Below the pieces are notes generated by a model, which made no database searches, was not told the DNA's origin, and saw only the letters and a program-made list of their open reading frames with translations. This document shows, in pieces, positions 26,332 through 34,377 of a DNA stretch of 64,000 nt; position 1 is the stretch's first letter; each line of letters starts with the position of its first letter. The stretch spans positions 3,560,501-3,624,500 of the forward strand of contig NZ_CP134771.1 of NCBI RefSeq assembly GCF_031880315.1, given 5' to 3'. The stretch comes from Pseudomonas baltica. Its GTDB lineage: Bacteria > Pseudomonadota > Gammaproteobacteria > Pseudomonadales > Pseudomonadaceae. The translations under genes and the position numbers were made by a program.

Positions 26332-29037
26332 ATGACAGAAACAAGCAAAGTGCAGTCCTGGGCTTACCCGACCAAGCTGGGCACGACTGAGGTGACTGAC
26401 CCTCAGCAATACTACAAGGCGCTTGCAGCGGCCAAAGATGGCTACTTCCCGTTGGGCAAGAATGGCCTTTGGCATGGGGGCATTCACTTGGACGATGCCA
26501 GTGGGTTGGTCGCGGAGCATAGCGAGGTCCGGTGTATTGCTGATGGTGAGGTGATTGCCTATCGGATTGATGAGCAATATCCCGTCTCGCAGTACGGCGA
26601 AAAGTCGGCGGTGTATTCCACCGGGTTTGTATTGGTCAAACATCGACTGGAAGTCCCTGCGCCGCCGACTCCGGCGACTGCTCCGGGCACTCCGGCACCC
26701 GGTGCACCAGCTCCCGGCGCCGCTACGCCGAGCCCTTCTCTGACGTTTTATAGCCTGTATATGCATCTGCTTGATTGGAAAACATATCAAGCACAGACGG
26801 CTATCAAAGGGCCTGATTTTTGGCAGGGTGAGTGGGCTGTTTCAGCTTCGGCTGAAGCCAAAATCAAAGGTTTGAACGTCCGCGACAAGGATAAGGGTGG
26901 TGCGATAATTGGATTCCTTCCCAGAGGAACAGTTGTCACCACCGCAGAGGCAGGAGTGGGCGGCAAATACCTGAAACTCCTCAGTGCTGAGCCTCCCTGT
27001 GCAGGGCTGGCACTGGAAAATGCTTGGGTATACAAGAATGAAATGGATTCGTTGGGTGAGAACAAGTACCGGATTGGCACGCATGCGCCGAACACTCCAC
27101 CCCAAAAGATTGCAGGCACTAATGTATTAGCGACGGCCAGTAACAATGGCACGTATCTGGGTTATCTGCCTGCAGGTACAAAGGTGCGAATCGGTGCTGT
27201 TCAAGGTCACTTTTACAAGCTTGATAGCATTGTCAGCGGTGAATCTGTCCCGACGCTAACCCCGGGTGCTGACGGAAAACTACCCGGCTATATCTTGAAA
27301 TCCGCAGTAGAGTCCAAGCGCGAACCAGAGACTAAGGGTGGAGTGTTTGTGCTCCCAACGCCAATAGCTGTCAAAGCTGGCGCTGTGATTGGCCACGTCG
27401 GCAAACTGCAGAACCATGATGATCCGCAACCTCGCAATCTGCTGCACCTTGAAGTCTTCACCTGCGAGGACTTCCCTGCTTTCGTTGCCAAGAGTATCGA
27501 GGCAGCCAAAGCGCTGCCGGCAGAGCAGAAGACCTTGGTCGAGCTTCCCCCAAGTACGAAAGTGATTCCGCATCAGGCTGGCTTCAGCAAGGACAATCCG
27601 CCGCAGATTTCCATGGCGGGTGAGCTAACGGCGTATAAACAGATCATTCCCGTGAGCGTTCTCGAGAGCCTGCCAGCGGCGAACAAAATCAGGATAGAAA
27701 CACCTCAGCCAGGTGGTAGCCCGACTGTTGTGAACTGGTGGCACCTAGAAGGCGTACTGGGCGGTGCGAACAACCAGCCGCTCAGCGGATGGGTGCGAGA
27801 GCAGGAAATCATGAGCCCACGCCATAACCCGTGGGAGTGGGACGGGTTTGATTTTCTGGAGGAAACGTCCACCAACCTGCAGAATTGGGCCACCTATCTG
27901 CATGATCAAAATAGCCTGACGGACGAAGAAAAAAGTATCTACAAGCCTGCTCCGAGCGGGCCGGTGAAGGAACGCTTGTACGACATCATCGACGCCGACA
28001 AAAACGACAAGCTGACGGTTGCAGAGATTGAGGGGGCGCTTGGGAAGCCTTGGCATGCGCAGTCGATCTCTCAGTTGGTGGTTAAGTATGAAAGTGAGTG
28101 GCTTTACAAGGCGGAGAAGTGGAGCTCGCTGGATCAGTATATGGGGTCGCCGAACCCAAGTTGGGACGCGGAGAAGGCGCGGATTGAGAAGCTGGCGTGG
28201 TGGGGGGATTTGGCTGGGAAGCAGGGGGTTAGTGCGGATGGGAGGGTTTGGCATTTACACGCGGTATCGCTGAAACATAACTTTAGTACCTCGGCACATT
28301 GTATTTGTGTTAAGTGTGGGAAAAATATAGCGCTTACTGCCGCGTTTATGAAAAAAATCGTAAGCCATTCTGTAAGTGACGAATTCATAGCTAATTTTGT
28401 ACAAGTTGCTAATTCAGAATTTCCGATATATGGGGTCAATACTTGCGCTCAAGTTATTTATCTCTTGGGTCAAGGAAATGTTGAAACTATGAAGTTTACA
28501 AAATTTAGAGAAAGTCTGAATTATACTAAAGCGAGCTACACAGCGGCGTCACTATATGCAATGGCGCCAACCGCCATAAATGCCGGGTTTGCTCGTCTTG
28601 GTATGACATTTCCATCGACAACAGAAAAATTGCAATATGTGGGGGATCATTTACTAGCTAACGATTCCGGATATGGTCAGCACTGTTTCGGAAGTGACGC
28701 ATATCCAAACAATGATTATAGAGGTCGCGGGCTTTTGCACTTGACTTTTTTTGACGCTTATCGGAGATGTGGCTTGGCTATAGGTGCAAGACTTGATGAG
28801 CATCCGGAGTTACTGGAAACTGATGTGTCACTGATTATTAAAAGTGGACTATGGTTTTGGAAGTCCAACTCAATCGGTGCCATCGCAGATAAAGAGGGAC
28901 AGACACTATTTGACAAGGTTAAATCTGTTACCTATCCGATCAATTCTGGATATAAGGCGCTGGCAGAGCGTAGAGAAAGTACAAGCCGTATTAATGACAT
29001 TTTTCGACAGACTTTTGGCCAATGTGGAGTGATTTAA
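26332..29037 (+). CDS. Multidomain cell-wall effector: M23-like, SH3 and GH19/lysozyme-like
   Basis: This 901-residue protein has no signal peptide, as expected for T6SS cargo. In order it shows an M23-like fold (HGGIHLDD at residue 48, YSLYMHL, and LLHLEVF near residue 376) split by a Pro/Ala-rich linker and two SH3-like segments, an EF-hand-like calcium loop (DADKNDKLTVAE at residue 554), and a C-terminal GH19/lysozyme-like domain. The last has a probable catalytic Glu718 in NVETMKFTKFRESLNY and the substrate-cleft motif GRGLLHLTFFDAYRR at residue 798. The HxH of true M23 peptidases is not intact, so the N-terminal unit may bind rather than cut peptidoglycan. GC content drops sharply from about base 28255, at the start of the lytic domain. 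An immunity gene follows two bases after the stop. Confidence 0.85.
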   Translation: MTETSKVQSWAYPTKLGTTEVTDPQQYYKALAAAKDGYFPLGKNGLWHGGIHLDDASGLVAEHSEVRCIADGEVIAYRIDEQYPVSQYGEKSAVYSTGFVLVKHRLEVPAPPTPATAPGTPAPGAPAPGAATPSPSLTFYSLYMHLLDWKTYQAQTAIKGPDFWQGEWAVSASAEAKIKGLNVRDKDKGGAIIGFLPRGTVVTTAEAGVGGKYLKLLSAEPPCAGLALENAWVYKNEMDSLGENKYRIGTHAPNTPPQKIAGTNVLATASNNGTYLGYLPAGTKVRIGAVQGHFYKLDSIVSGESVPTLTPGADGKLPGYILKSAVESKREPETKGGVFVLPTPIAVKAGAVIGHVGKLQNHDDPQPRNLLHLEVFTCEDFPAFVAKSIEAAKALPAEQKTLVELPPSTKVIPHQAGFSKDNPPQISMAGELTAYKQIIPVSVLESLPAANKIRIETPQPGGSPTVVNWWHLEGVLGGANNQPLSGWVREQEIMSPRHNPWEWDGFDFLEETSTNLQNWATYLHDQNSLTDEEKSIYKPAPSGPVKERLYDIIDADKNDKLTVAEIEGALGKPWHAQSISQLVVKYESEWLYKAEKWSSLDQYMGSPNPSWDAEKARIEKLAWWGDLAGKQGVSADGRVWHLHAVSLKHNFSTSAHCICVKCGKNIALTAAFMKKIVSHSVSDEFIANFVQVANSEFPIYGVNTCAQVIYLLGQGNVETMKFTKFRESLNYTKASYTAASLYAMAPTAINAGFARLGMTFPSTTEKLQYVGDHLLANDSGYGQHCFGSDAYPNNDYRGRGLLHLTFFDAYRRCGLAIGARLDEHPELLETDVSLIIKSGLWFWKSNSIGAIADKEGQTLFDKVKSVTYPINSGYKALAERRESTSRINDIFRQTFGQCGVI

Positions 29038-29038
29038 A

Positions 29039-29803
29039 GTGATTTTGAAGCTTTTTATATATTTAGTGCTCGTTGGGTCATGCGGCAGCGTGCTTGCATG
29101 TAATGCGCCAACTGGTGAACAGTATCCAGTGGTTAAGAATAACGAAGGATATATGTCCTTCGAAAAAAAAATCATCCCTCAAGATGACGGCGGTAATGGG
29201 GTCGACAAAGGCATAGCGGTATTTTTTGATAACTGCGAGGATGGGAAAAAAAAGTTAATTGGTGATTTACCGTTTCTGGCGGAAACCGGGCGAGTAGTAG
29301 ATGCTTTCTTCGCTGAGGTTGACTCGGAGCAAAAATTTTTCGTCATTCATAATGTATTAATACGGTCCGAAACCCAACCGGGAGATACAGGCGATTATTA
29401 TTCAGTACTAGTCTACACGCACCGGGGCAGCAACTATGTTGAGGATGCGCGTCTTTCAAATTACTTCGGTAAGGGAAGTGATATTAGAGATGGGCTGGAG
29501 ATTGGTAATTACGCCTACGTGTATCCTTATAAAACTCGAAAATCGATCACGGATAGGATTGCAACGACCGGCTTTAAACGCTGGGATTCAGGTGGGGTGG
29601 TGCATCTGCTGATCAAATCCAAAACTAATATCTATGAAGTTCCGAGCATCGCGACTAAAACCCGGATGTATTTGGTTCCAGGTGATCAGGTGTTGCAACA
29701 AGATGTAGAGGCTGGCTGGGTATCAATTGTTTATGAGACTAAAAATCACAAGACTATATCAGGTTGGATTCCGTGCGTGGCGGTAGGGGGGTGTGAACTA
29801 TGA
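29039..29803 (+). CDS. Periplasmic immunity protein for the GH19-type effector
   Basis: This 254-residue protein has a cleavable signal peptide (LFIYLVLVGSCGSVLAC). The GTG start at 29039 has GGAG about 9 bases upstream inside the end of the effector gene. The body contains FFVIHNVLIRSETQPGD, DYYSVLVYTHRGSNY, LSNYFGKGSDI, YPYKTRKSI and an SH3-like C-terminus (TKTRMYLVPGDQV, GWVSIVYET). A paralogue with the same layout lies at 32933-33709. Direct coupling to a cell-wall effector and periplasmic export support an immunity role; the family itself is not one I can name. Confidence 0.75.
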   Translation: MILKLFIYLVLVGSCGSVLACNAPTGEQYPVVKNNEGYMSFEKKIIPQDDGGNGVDKGIAVFFDNCEDGKKKLIGDLPFLAETGRVVDAFFAEVDSEQKFFVIHNVLIRSETQPGDTGDYYSVLVYTHRGSNYVEDARLSNYFGKGSDIRDGLEIGNYAYVYPYKTRKSITDRIATTGFKRWDSGGVVHLLIKSKTNIYEVPSIATKTRMYLVPGDQVLQQDVEAGWVSIVYETKNHKTISGWIPCVAVGGCEL

Positions 29804-29877
29804 AGGGAGTAATTAAAACAGCAACAAAATTCGCTGTTGATCTAGGTCAGGATGTTGCGGTGGAGAGTAAGTTATAA
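29800..29877 (+). CDS. Very short ORF (25 aa), probably the start of a lost gene
   Basis: ATG at 29800 overlaps the immunity stop (ATGA) and opens a 25-codon frame (MKGVIKTATKFAVDLGQDV). The overlap suggests a real translational start, but the frame ends quickly. It may be the 5' remnant of a gene whose later parts decayed in the following AT-rich stretch. Bases 29878-30061 contain nothing I can recognise. Confidence 0.3.
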   Translation: MKGVIKTATKFAVDLGQDVAVESKL

Positions 29878-30061
29878 ACTTATGATTGGTTGGTTTGCAT
29901 CGATTTAGGCTCAAGTGCGCACAAGAAGTTTTAGATGTCAGGGCTTTGATGGGCTTGTTCGCGAGGTCTGTTAGCCTGGTTTTTTTAATTTTATGCTAAG
30001 TAATTGGCGGTTGCAGATATTGTAGGGGGGCTTGAGGATGTGGGCTATAGGTAAATAAACT

Positions 30062-30262
30062 GAGGCGAAAAAATATTACGATGATTATAAGAAATCTATG
30101 AGCAGCGAAGGAGGATCCGGAAAAATTTCATCGTGAGTTAATGAAAGATTGAAGCAATTATTTTATAATGCAGTGCCAACCAAGAGGTATGCGCAGTATC
30201 GCTATTGAAAGCCAGAACATATAGAATTGGAGTGTCCTGGCAAAAAAATAGTGCCTAAATAA
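30062..30262 (+). pseudogene. Decayed coding remnant with two in-frame stops
   Basis: One frame runs from 30062 to a TAA at 30260-30262 and reads like a normal C-terminal protein segment (EAKKYYDDYKKSMSSEGGSG, VNERLKQLFYNAVPTKRYAQ, KPEHIELECPGKKIVPK). It is interrupted by TGA at 30134 and TGA at 30206. The regular composition between the stops suggests a former gene, perhaps the end of an effector, since an immunity-like gene follows. I do not recognise the family. Confidence 0.45.
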
Positions 30263-30359
30263 ATTTGTTATGTTGTTAACGCTACTATGCAACTGGACGG
30301 CTCGCTACGGTTGCGAAACAATACGCGGAACAAAGAGTTTTGGTTTTTAGAGGAGCCTT

Positions 30360-31291
30360 ATGATGAGGCGGATGTTGCTAGCCTTCTTTGCAATGGTTTG
30401 TATGCATGCATTTGCAAGTGATAATTGCTCTTACGACTTGAATGGAGATGGGGAATGTGACTCTTACGAAATTTCTCCTGCCAAAGACGATGACCAATCA
30501 ATCTTGTCAATTAAAGTGGGCGGTACCAACACAGTTTCGAAAGGCACTTTTGATTTTGGGGATGGGGGACTAAGTTCAGGCTATTTTCCAACTGACTTTG
30601 CGTTAATGCTAGATTTTCATACGCGTGATACTGATCTGCGGTCGTACACTTTTAGATGGAATAGCAATATGCATGATTGGGTTCTTGATAGAGTGGCTGA
30701 GTGGAAGGAGCCCAGTCGAGACGAATTATATACACTTGGAAGAAACCCTGTTCCGGATGATAAAGTTCTTCCTCAAGGCTTTTCAGTGCACAGGATCGAA
30801 TGTTGTACACAGCTTTCAGGGTTCAGTTTCTCAACCCCGATTAAAAAACTTAGTGACAACGAGGCTCAGCTAAAGATAGTGAAAGATTTTGCGAAGGTGA
30901 AAAAATACCTGCCACTTGGCGCGTCTAGCGCTCTTTTCTATTTTCATAGCGGACAAGCCGAGATGCTACGCTGCGGAATATACCCATAGAATTTGTATAT
31001 GAACTTGCGACAGTCATATCATCTCAAAATGTGGGAGATGTGAACGACTACGCTTACTACATGTACAAAAATAAAATGTTTGTGCTGGCTGATATGCTTT
31101 TAGAATCTGTGCATGATAAATTTCCTGACCGTGTAGTTGCCATATTGAACTTGGCTGATGTCAAGTGGGAGCTAGGTCTAAATAAGGATGCTTGCAAGCT
31201 GTATGGGATTTATCATCAGAAAATGACAGAGACTGGGAAGGTTTCTAAAATCCCATCCTACGTTGCGGGCAGGGTCAGTTGCTCAGGATGA
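30360..31291 (+). pseudogene. Frameshifted periplasmic immunity-like gene with TPR-like end
   Basis: The first part (30360-30989) encodes 209 residues with a signal peptide (LLAFFAMVCMHAFA), an EF-hand-like DLNGDGECDSYE and TFRWNSNMHDWVLDR. The second part continues in another frame from about 30950 to 31291 (IPIEFVYELATVISS, then VNDYAYYMYKNKMFVLADML and AILNLADVKWELGLNKDA). This end matches the end of the protein at 34378-35286 (AYLNIADAYWAEGDKAT), which shows that the two pieces once formed one chain. One single-base shift between about 30950 and 30989 explains the break. GAGGAG precedes the ATG. A truncated but functional protein is possible. Confidence 0.6.
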
Positions 31292-31294
31292 GTG

Positions 31295-31518
31295 TAGCGC
31301 CGCCCGTAACGTCTGCCCAAGCAGTGCTCGGCCGCGCTGTGGCGTGCGCTAACGCTTGACCCCAAGCGCCGGCTGATTACCGCGCGGCAGCTGCGAGAAG
31401 CGTACTGGGTAGACAACCCAGATTTATGGTGCGCTAGTTCAGCTAGCGCAACGGGTAAATTCAAACAGGGACTACGCCATGTTCGCGATAGCCGACGAGT
31501 CCCACTTCAACACCGACG
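31295..31518 (+). pseudogene. Decayed copy of the stk 3' end / vgrG 5' start
   Basis: This stretch is a diverged copy of the junction at about 19866-20080. It keeps GCCCAAGCAGTGCTCGGC, ACCCCAAGCGCCGGCTGAT, the leader TTCAAACAGGGACTACGCC, and then the vgrG start ATGTTCGCGATAGCCGACGA followed by the equivalent of the TCCCACTTCAA segment. The vgrG reading frame stops being recognisable after about 12 codons. It marks an old recombination or duplication event that carried a tip-gene start into the effector region. Confidence 0.75.
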
Positions 31519-31531
31519 GCCAGGATATTGA

Positions 31532-31626
31532 ATATCGATGCCCGGCGATGTCACGGGTTATAACGAGATCATTCCGCTGATCGTGCTGGAAAGCTTACCC
31601 GCCGAGCAGAAAATCAAGAGAGTAAA
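31532..31626 (+). pseudogene. Short fragment of a cell-wall effector gene
   Basis: The frame starting at 31532 reads ISMPGDVTGYNEIIPLIVLE and then SLPAEQKIKRVK. This matches residues of the intact effector at 26332-29037 around ISMAGELTAYKQIIPVSVLE and SLPAANKIR. Only about 32 codons are left. It is joined directly to the vgrG remnant on its left and to the LprI-like gene on its right, so the middle of a tip-effector island has been deleted. Confidence 0.7.
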
Positions 31627-32253
31627 ATGCAAATGTTGGACATGATTAGAGCGGCAGGTCGTATAATCGCAATTTACTTGGTTTATAGTGGTCAGGTTTC
31701 CGCCCAACCAATAAATAATACGACTGAGACGTGCAATCCTTTGGGCGTAACAAACGCAGATATGATTTTGTGTGCAAGCATTGGGTACTCAAAAATTGAT
31801 AGTGTCTTGAATGAACAGTACAAAGGGCTGAAATCCGGGTTGAGCGATGCATCGCGACAGAGTCAGCTGCTGGATGCACAACGCGCTTGGGTTATATTTA
31901 GAGATAAAAGCTGCAGCGACATTTATGATTCTGAGTCTCCAGGGGCCGAGGCGCCAATAGCGAAGCTCTCGTGTTTGGGTGAATTGACGTCAGTCAGGGT
32001 CGTGGAACTTATATATTTGCGCACTGGATATAGGGCGGATGGTTTTGCAACCGCGGTATCGGCAGTTGCAAAATCGACAGGAGTCGATGCTTCTAGCCGA
32101 GCCAGAGCGGTTAAAGTTCTGGAGGATGGTCTGGAGTATGGTCCACTTTTCGAAGAATATGCTGAGAAAAACTGCAATATGGCTAGGGATCTGTATTTAG
32201 AGGAAAAAGGCCTATGTGTTAGCAGAATGAAATTCAATAACTCCGTCCATTAG
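31627..32253 (+). CDS. LprI-like (DUF1311) lysozyme-inhibitor-type protein, orphan immunity candidate
   Basis: This 208-residue protein has a signal peptide (IIAIYLVYSGQVSA) and then the LprI/DUF1311 pattern: paired Cys residues, DMILCASIGYSKIDSVLNEQ, Gln-rich LLDAQRAWVIFRDKSC, and a Cys before SVRVVELIYLRTGY. LprI proteins inhibit lysozyme in the periplasm or on the cell surface. Its place behind a remnant of a lysozyme-type effector suggests it served, or still serves, as immunity to a T6SS muramidase. GAGAG precedes the ATG at 31627. The gene is intact although its effector is gone. Confidence 0.75.
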   Translation: MQMLDMIRAAGRIIAIYLVYSGQVSAQPINNTTETCNPLGVTNADMILCASIGYSKIDSVLNEQYKGLKSGLSDASRQSQLLDAQRAWVIFRDKSCSDIYDSESPGAEAPIAKLSCLGELTSVRVVELIYLRTGYRADGFATAVSAVAKSTGVDASSRARAVKVLEDGLEYGPLFEEYAEKNCNMARDLYLEEKGLCVSRMKFNNSVH

Positions 32254-32380
32254 AGACGTTACCCCATGGTGCGCAAATAGGTTAAACCGCAATCTCGCTT
32301 ATTCGCGATTGGGTGGGGTATAATAAGTCAACTTTCAATTGATTTAGAGAGGGTCGGTTACTATTTTTATGGACGCCAAA

Positions 32381-32806
32381 AAAAGCGATGCTTATACATC
32401 GCTGTGGCCAGAAAAGTTCGTAATCGCAGTCGGAGCGACGTTTCCAAAATGCGGTATAAGGAACTGTTTGCAGATAAGCTATTTACTGGGCTACGCTAAA
32501 TTTTAAATCATAGGCTTTACTATTTTTAGAAAAGTTCTTAACTATGCAGGCACAGTTATGGCGGGGGTTTGTGTGCGACGGCTTTGGTCGCGATAAATAT
32601 AGGCTTTACGTAGCTAAATTCCCATTGAGGGTAAAGATTGCTACATGTGACGTTTTATGAGGCGTATAGGAGGTGTACTGGAAAAGGAATTGATATCTAA
32701 CTAACCCTTATTGCTGGAAGCAGACCCCAAGGCTATTGTTGTATCGGGAAGCTAGTTTTGGAAAACAATGATATTGGTATTATTGCAGATGGTGCCACGC
32801 TTTAAA
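32381..32806 (+). pseudogene. Decayed GH19-type effector C-terminus
   Basis: Translation in shifting frames gives VIAVGATFPKCGIRNC, LQISYLLGYAKF, FRKVLNYAG, LLHVTFYEAYRRC and NPYCWKQTP. These match the intact effector's VQVANSEFPIYGVNTC, AQVIYLLGQGNVE, FRESLNY, LLHLTFFDAYRRC and HPELLETDV in the same order. Several stops and frameshifts make it non-functional, and the codon for the catalytic Glu is lost. It directly precedes an intact immunity paralogue at 32933. Confidence 0.8.
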
Positions 32807-32932
32807 TAGATTTGAAAGTTAAGAAGGTGACGAAGAAAAAATCAATACTGGTCTTGATTAGTTAACACTCCGAAGGCAGTGGGCTGAGGAAATTATTGTG
32901 GTGGTGAGCAGTGAGTTTTGAGGTGCCGCAGG

Positions 32933-33709
32933 ATGATGGATAATCGTGCTATATTTTTTTTGGGGTTGCTAACATTTTGGATTTTCGGAGCGCAAGCGTT
33001 AGCGTGCGAAGCCCCTAAGCAAACGCCTTATCCATCTCTAGCAGTAGATGGAGGTTGGGCTGTATTCGGTGAAATGCCGCTGCCTAAACAAGAGAAGGTA
33101 TCTAATCCAGTTATGGAGCTAAGCCTCAATTTCTTAGATTGCTCGAGTGGTGTATCTAAACTCATTTCCTCGTTGCCTTATTTGACGGATCCTGGTCAAA
33201 TACAAGATGCATTTATAGAAGGCACAAAGAGCGATCATAACGAGCTCTTCGTTATCCACAGTGTGCCTATCCGATCTGCGACAGGTATGGGATATGCTAG
33301 CGATTATTACAATGTTCTAGTATTCTTAAAAAATGGTTCAGGTTTTAGTTTAGACCAAAGGCTCACTGATTATTTCGGTCGTGGGGCCGACGTTATTGAC
33401 CCTGACGACGATGCGGACCGTTTTATCTACTCATATCCATATAAGACAAAAGACAGTATTGTTGCAAAACTGAAGTCGAAAGGTTATGAGAGATGGGCCG
33501 GCGGTACGATGTCGGAGTTCGCTGTAATTAATAAGGCTACTATCTATTCTACGCAGTCCACTGGTAGCGCTACAAAGATGTATTTAGTACCAGGTGATAA
33601 AGTTGACGTGGAAATGATTTCTGCTGGATGGGTTTTGATGCGCTATATGACGGCCAACAAAAGAGAAATCAAGGGGTGGGTCATGTGTTCCGATCTTGAT
33701 GGATGCTAG
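32933..33709 (+). CDS. Periplasmic immunity protein, orphan paralogue
   Basis: This 258-residue protein has a signal peptide (FFLGLLTFWIFGAQALAC) and the same layout as the immunity protein at 29039-29803: FVIHSVPIRSATGMG, DYYNVLVFLKNGSGF, LTDYFGRGADV, YPYKTKDSI, and the SH3-like end TKMYLVPGDKV with GWVLMRYMT. The ATG at 32933 was chosen because GAGG lies about 9 bases upstream; the frame is open from 32918. Its former partner is the decayed effector end just upstream. The gene is intact, so it may still be selected for defence against neighbours. Confidence 0.75.
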   Translation: MMDNRAIFFLGLLTFWIFGAQALACEAPKQTPYPSLAVDGGWAVFGEMPLPKQEKVSNPVMELSLNFLDCSSGVSKLISSLPYLTDPGQIQDAFIEGTKSDHNELFVIHSVPIRSATGMGYASDYYNVLVFLKNGSGFSLDQRLTDYFGRGADVIDPDDDADRFIYSYPYKTKDSIVAKLKSKGYERWAGGTMSEFAVINKATIYSTQSTGSATKMYLVPGDKVDVEMISAGWVLMRYMTANKREIKGWVMCSDLDGC

Positions 33710-33720
33710 AGCGAAGCGAC

Positions 33721-34317
33721 CAGAAATCAGCACCACATTTATCAGCTATGTAAACAGGACGCCACTTCTCCTGCGAGCATTGTCGACATACTAAAGCTTT
33801 TGGAGGTGTGGTAGTTCCTGAGGTTGGACATAATTCATATTATGTACTTTTAATGGAGCACTCTAGCGCTAGTAATAAATGGGCTTGGCGGCGTAATGGA
33901 TATTGTAAATTTACGTAAATGATTCCGATGTGCTAGTTGGTCGGGCGACGCTATCTGCTTTTCAAAAAAACGGGCGAAACGAAAATTTACAAAAAATTCA
34001 ACTGGCGTTTGCAGCCAGATAATGGCAACGTCATTTCATGCATAAAGCTAATGCGTGAAATTGATCCAAAATTGATACTATAGCTACAGTTACAGACCTA
34101 TTACGCGCTTTATGATCTTTGCGTTCAGGAAAATAAATTGGAGAAAATAGAAGATTTTATACATGAAGAGTTTTCGAGTGCGAATATCACCATTCAAAAA
34201 GAATTGCTTATCTTCGTGTGTAAAAAACGCGCCGAGGCTGCCAGCACTGCTTACGGAGCGGATGCCTTCAGTCGGCGCATGGGTATCATTAAGGGCCAAA
34301 ATATACCGGTGCGTTAA
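33721..34317 (+). pseudogene. Decayed gene of unknown family with several in-frame stops
   Basis: One frame from 33721 to the TAA at 34315-34317 has protein-like content broken by four stops, among them 33751, 33934 and 34081. Readable parts are HFSCEHCRHTKAFGGVVVPE, VGHNSYYVLLMEHSS, YLLFKKTGETKIYKKFNW, YYALYDLCVQENKLEKIEDF and KKRAEAASTAYGADAFSRRM. The Cys-rich SCEHC stretch may have bound metal. The 3' end is intact right up to the next immunity-like gene, which fits a dead toxin. I cannot name the family. Confidence 0.5.
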
Positions 34318-34377
34318 GCTGGGTTACGGCTTCGCGCGAGAATGGTAACTAGAGGTATATTGTCGAGGGTGACGCTT

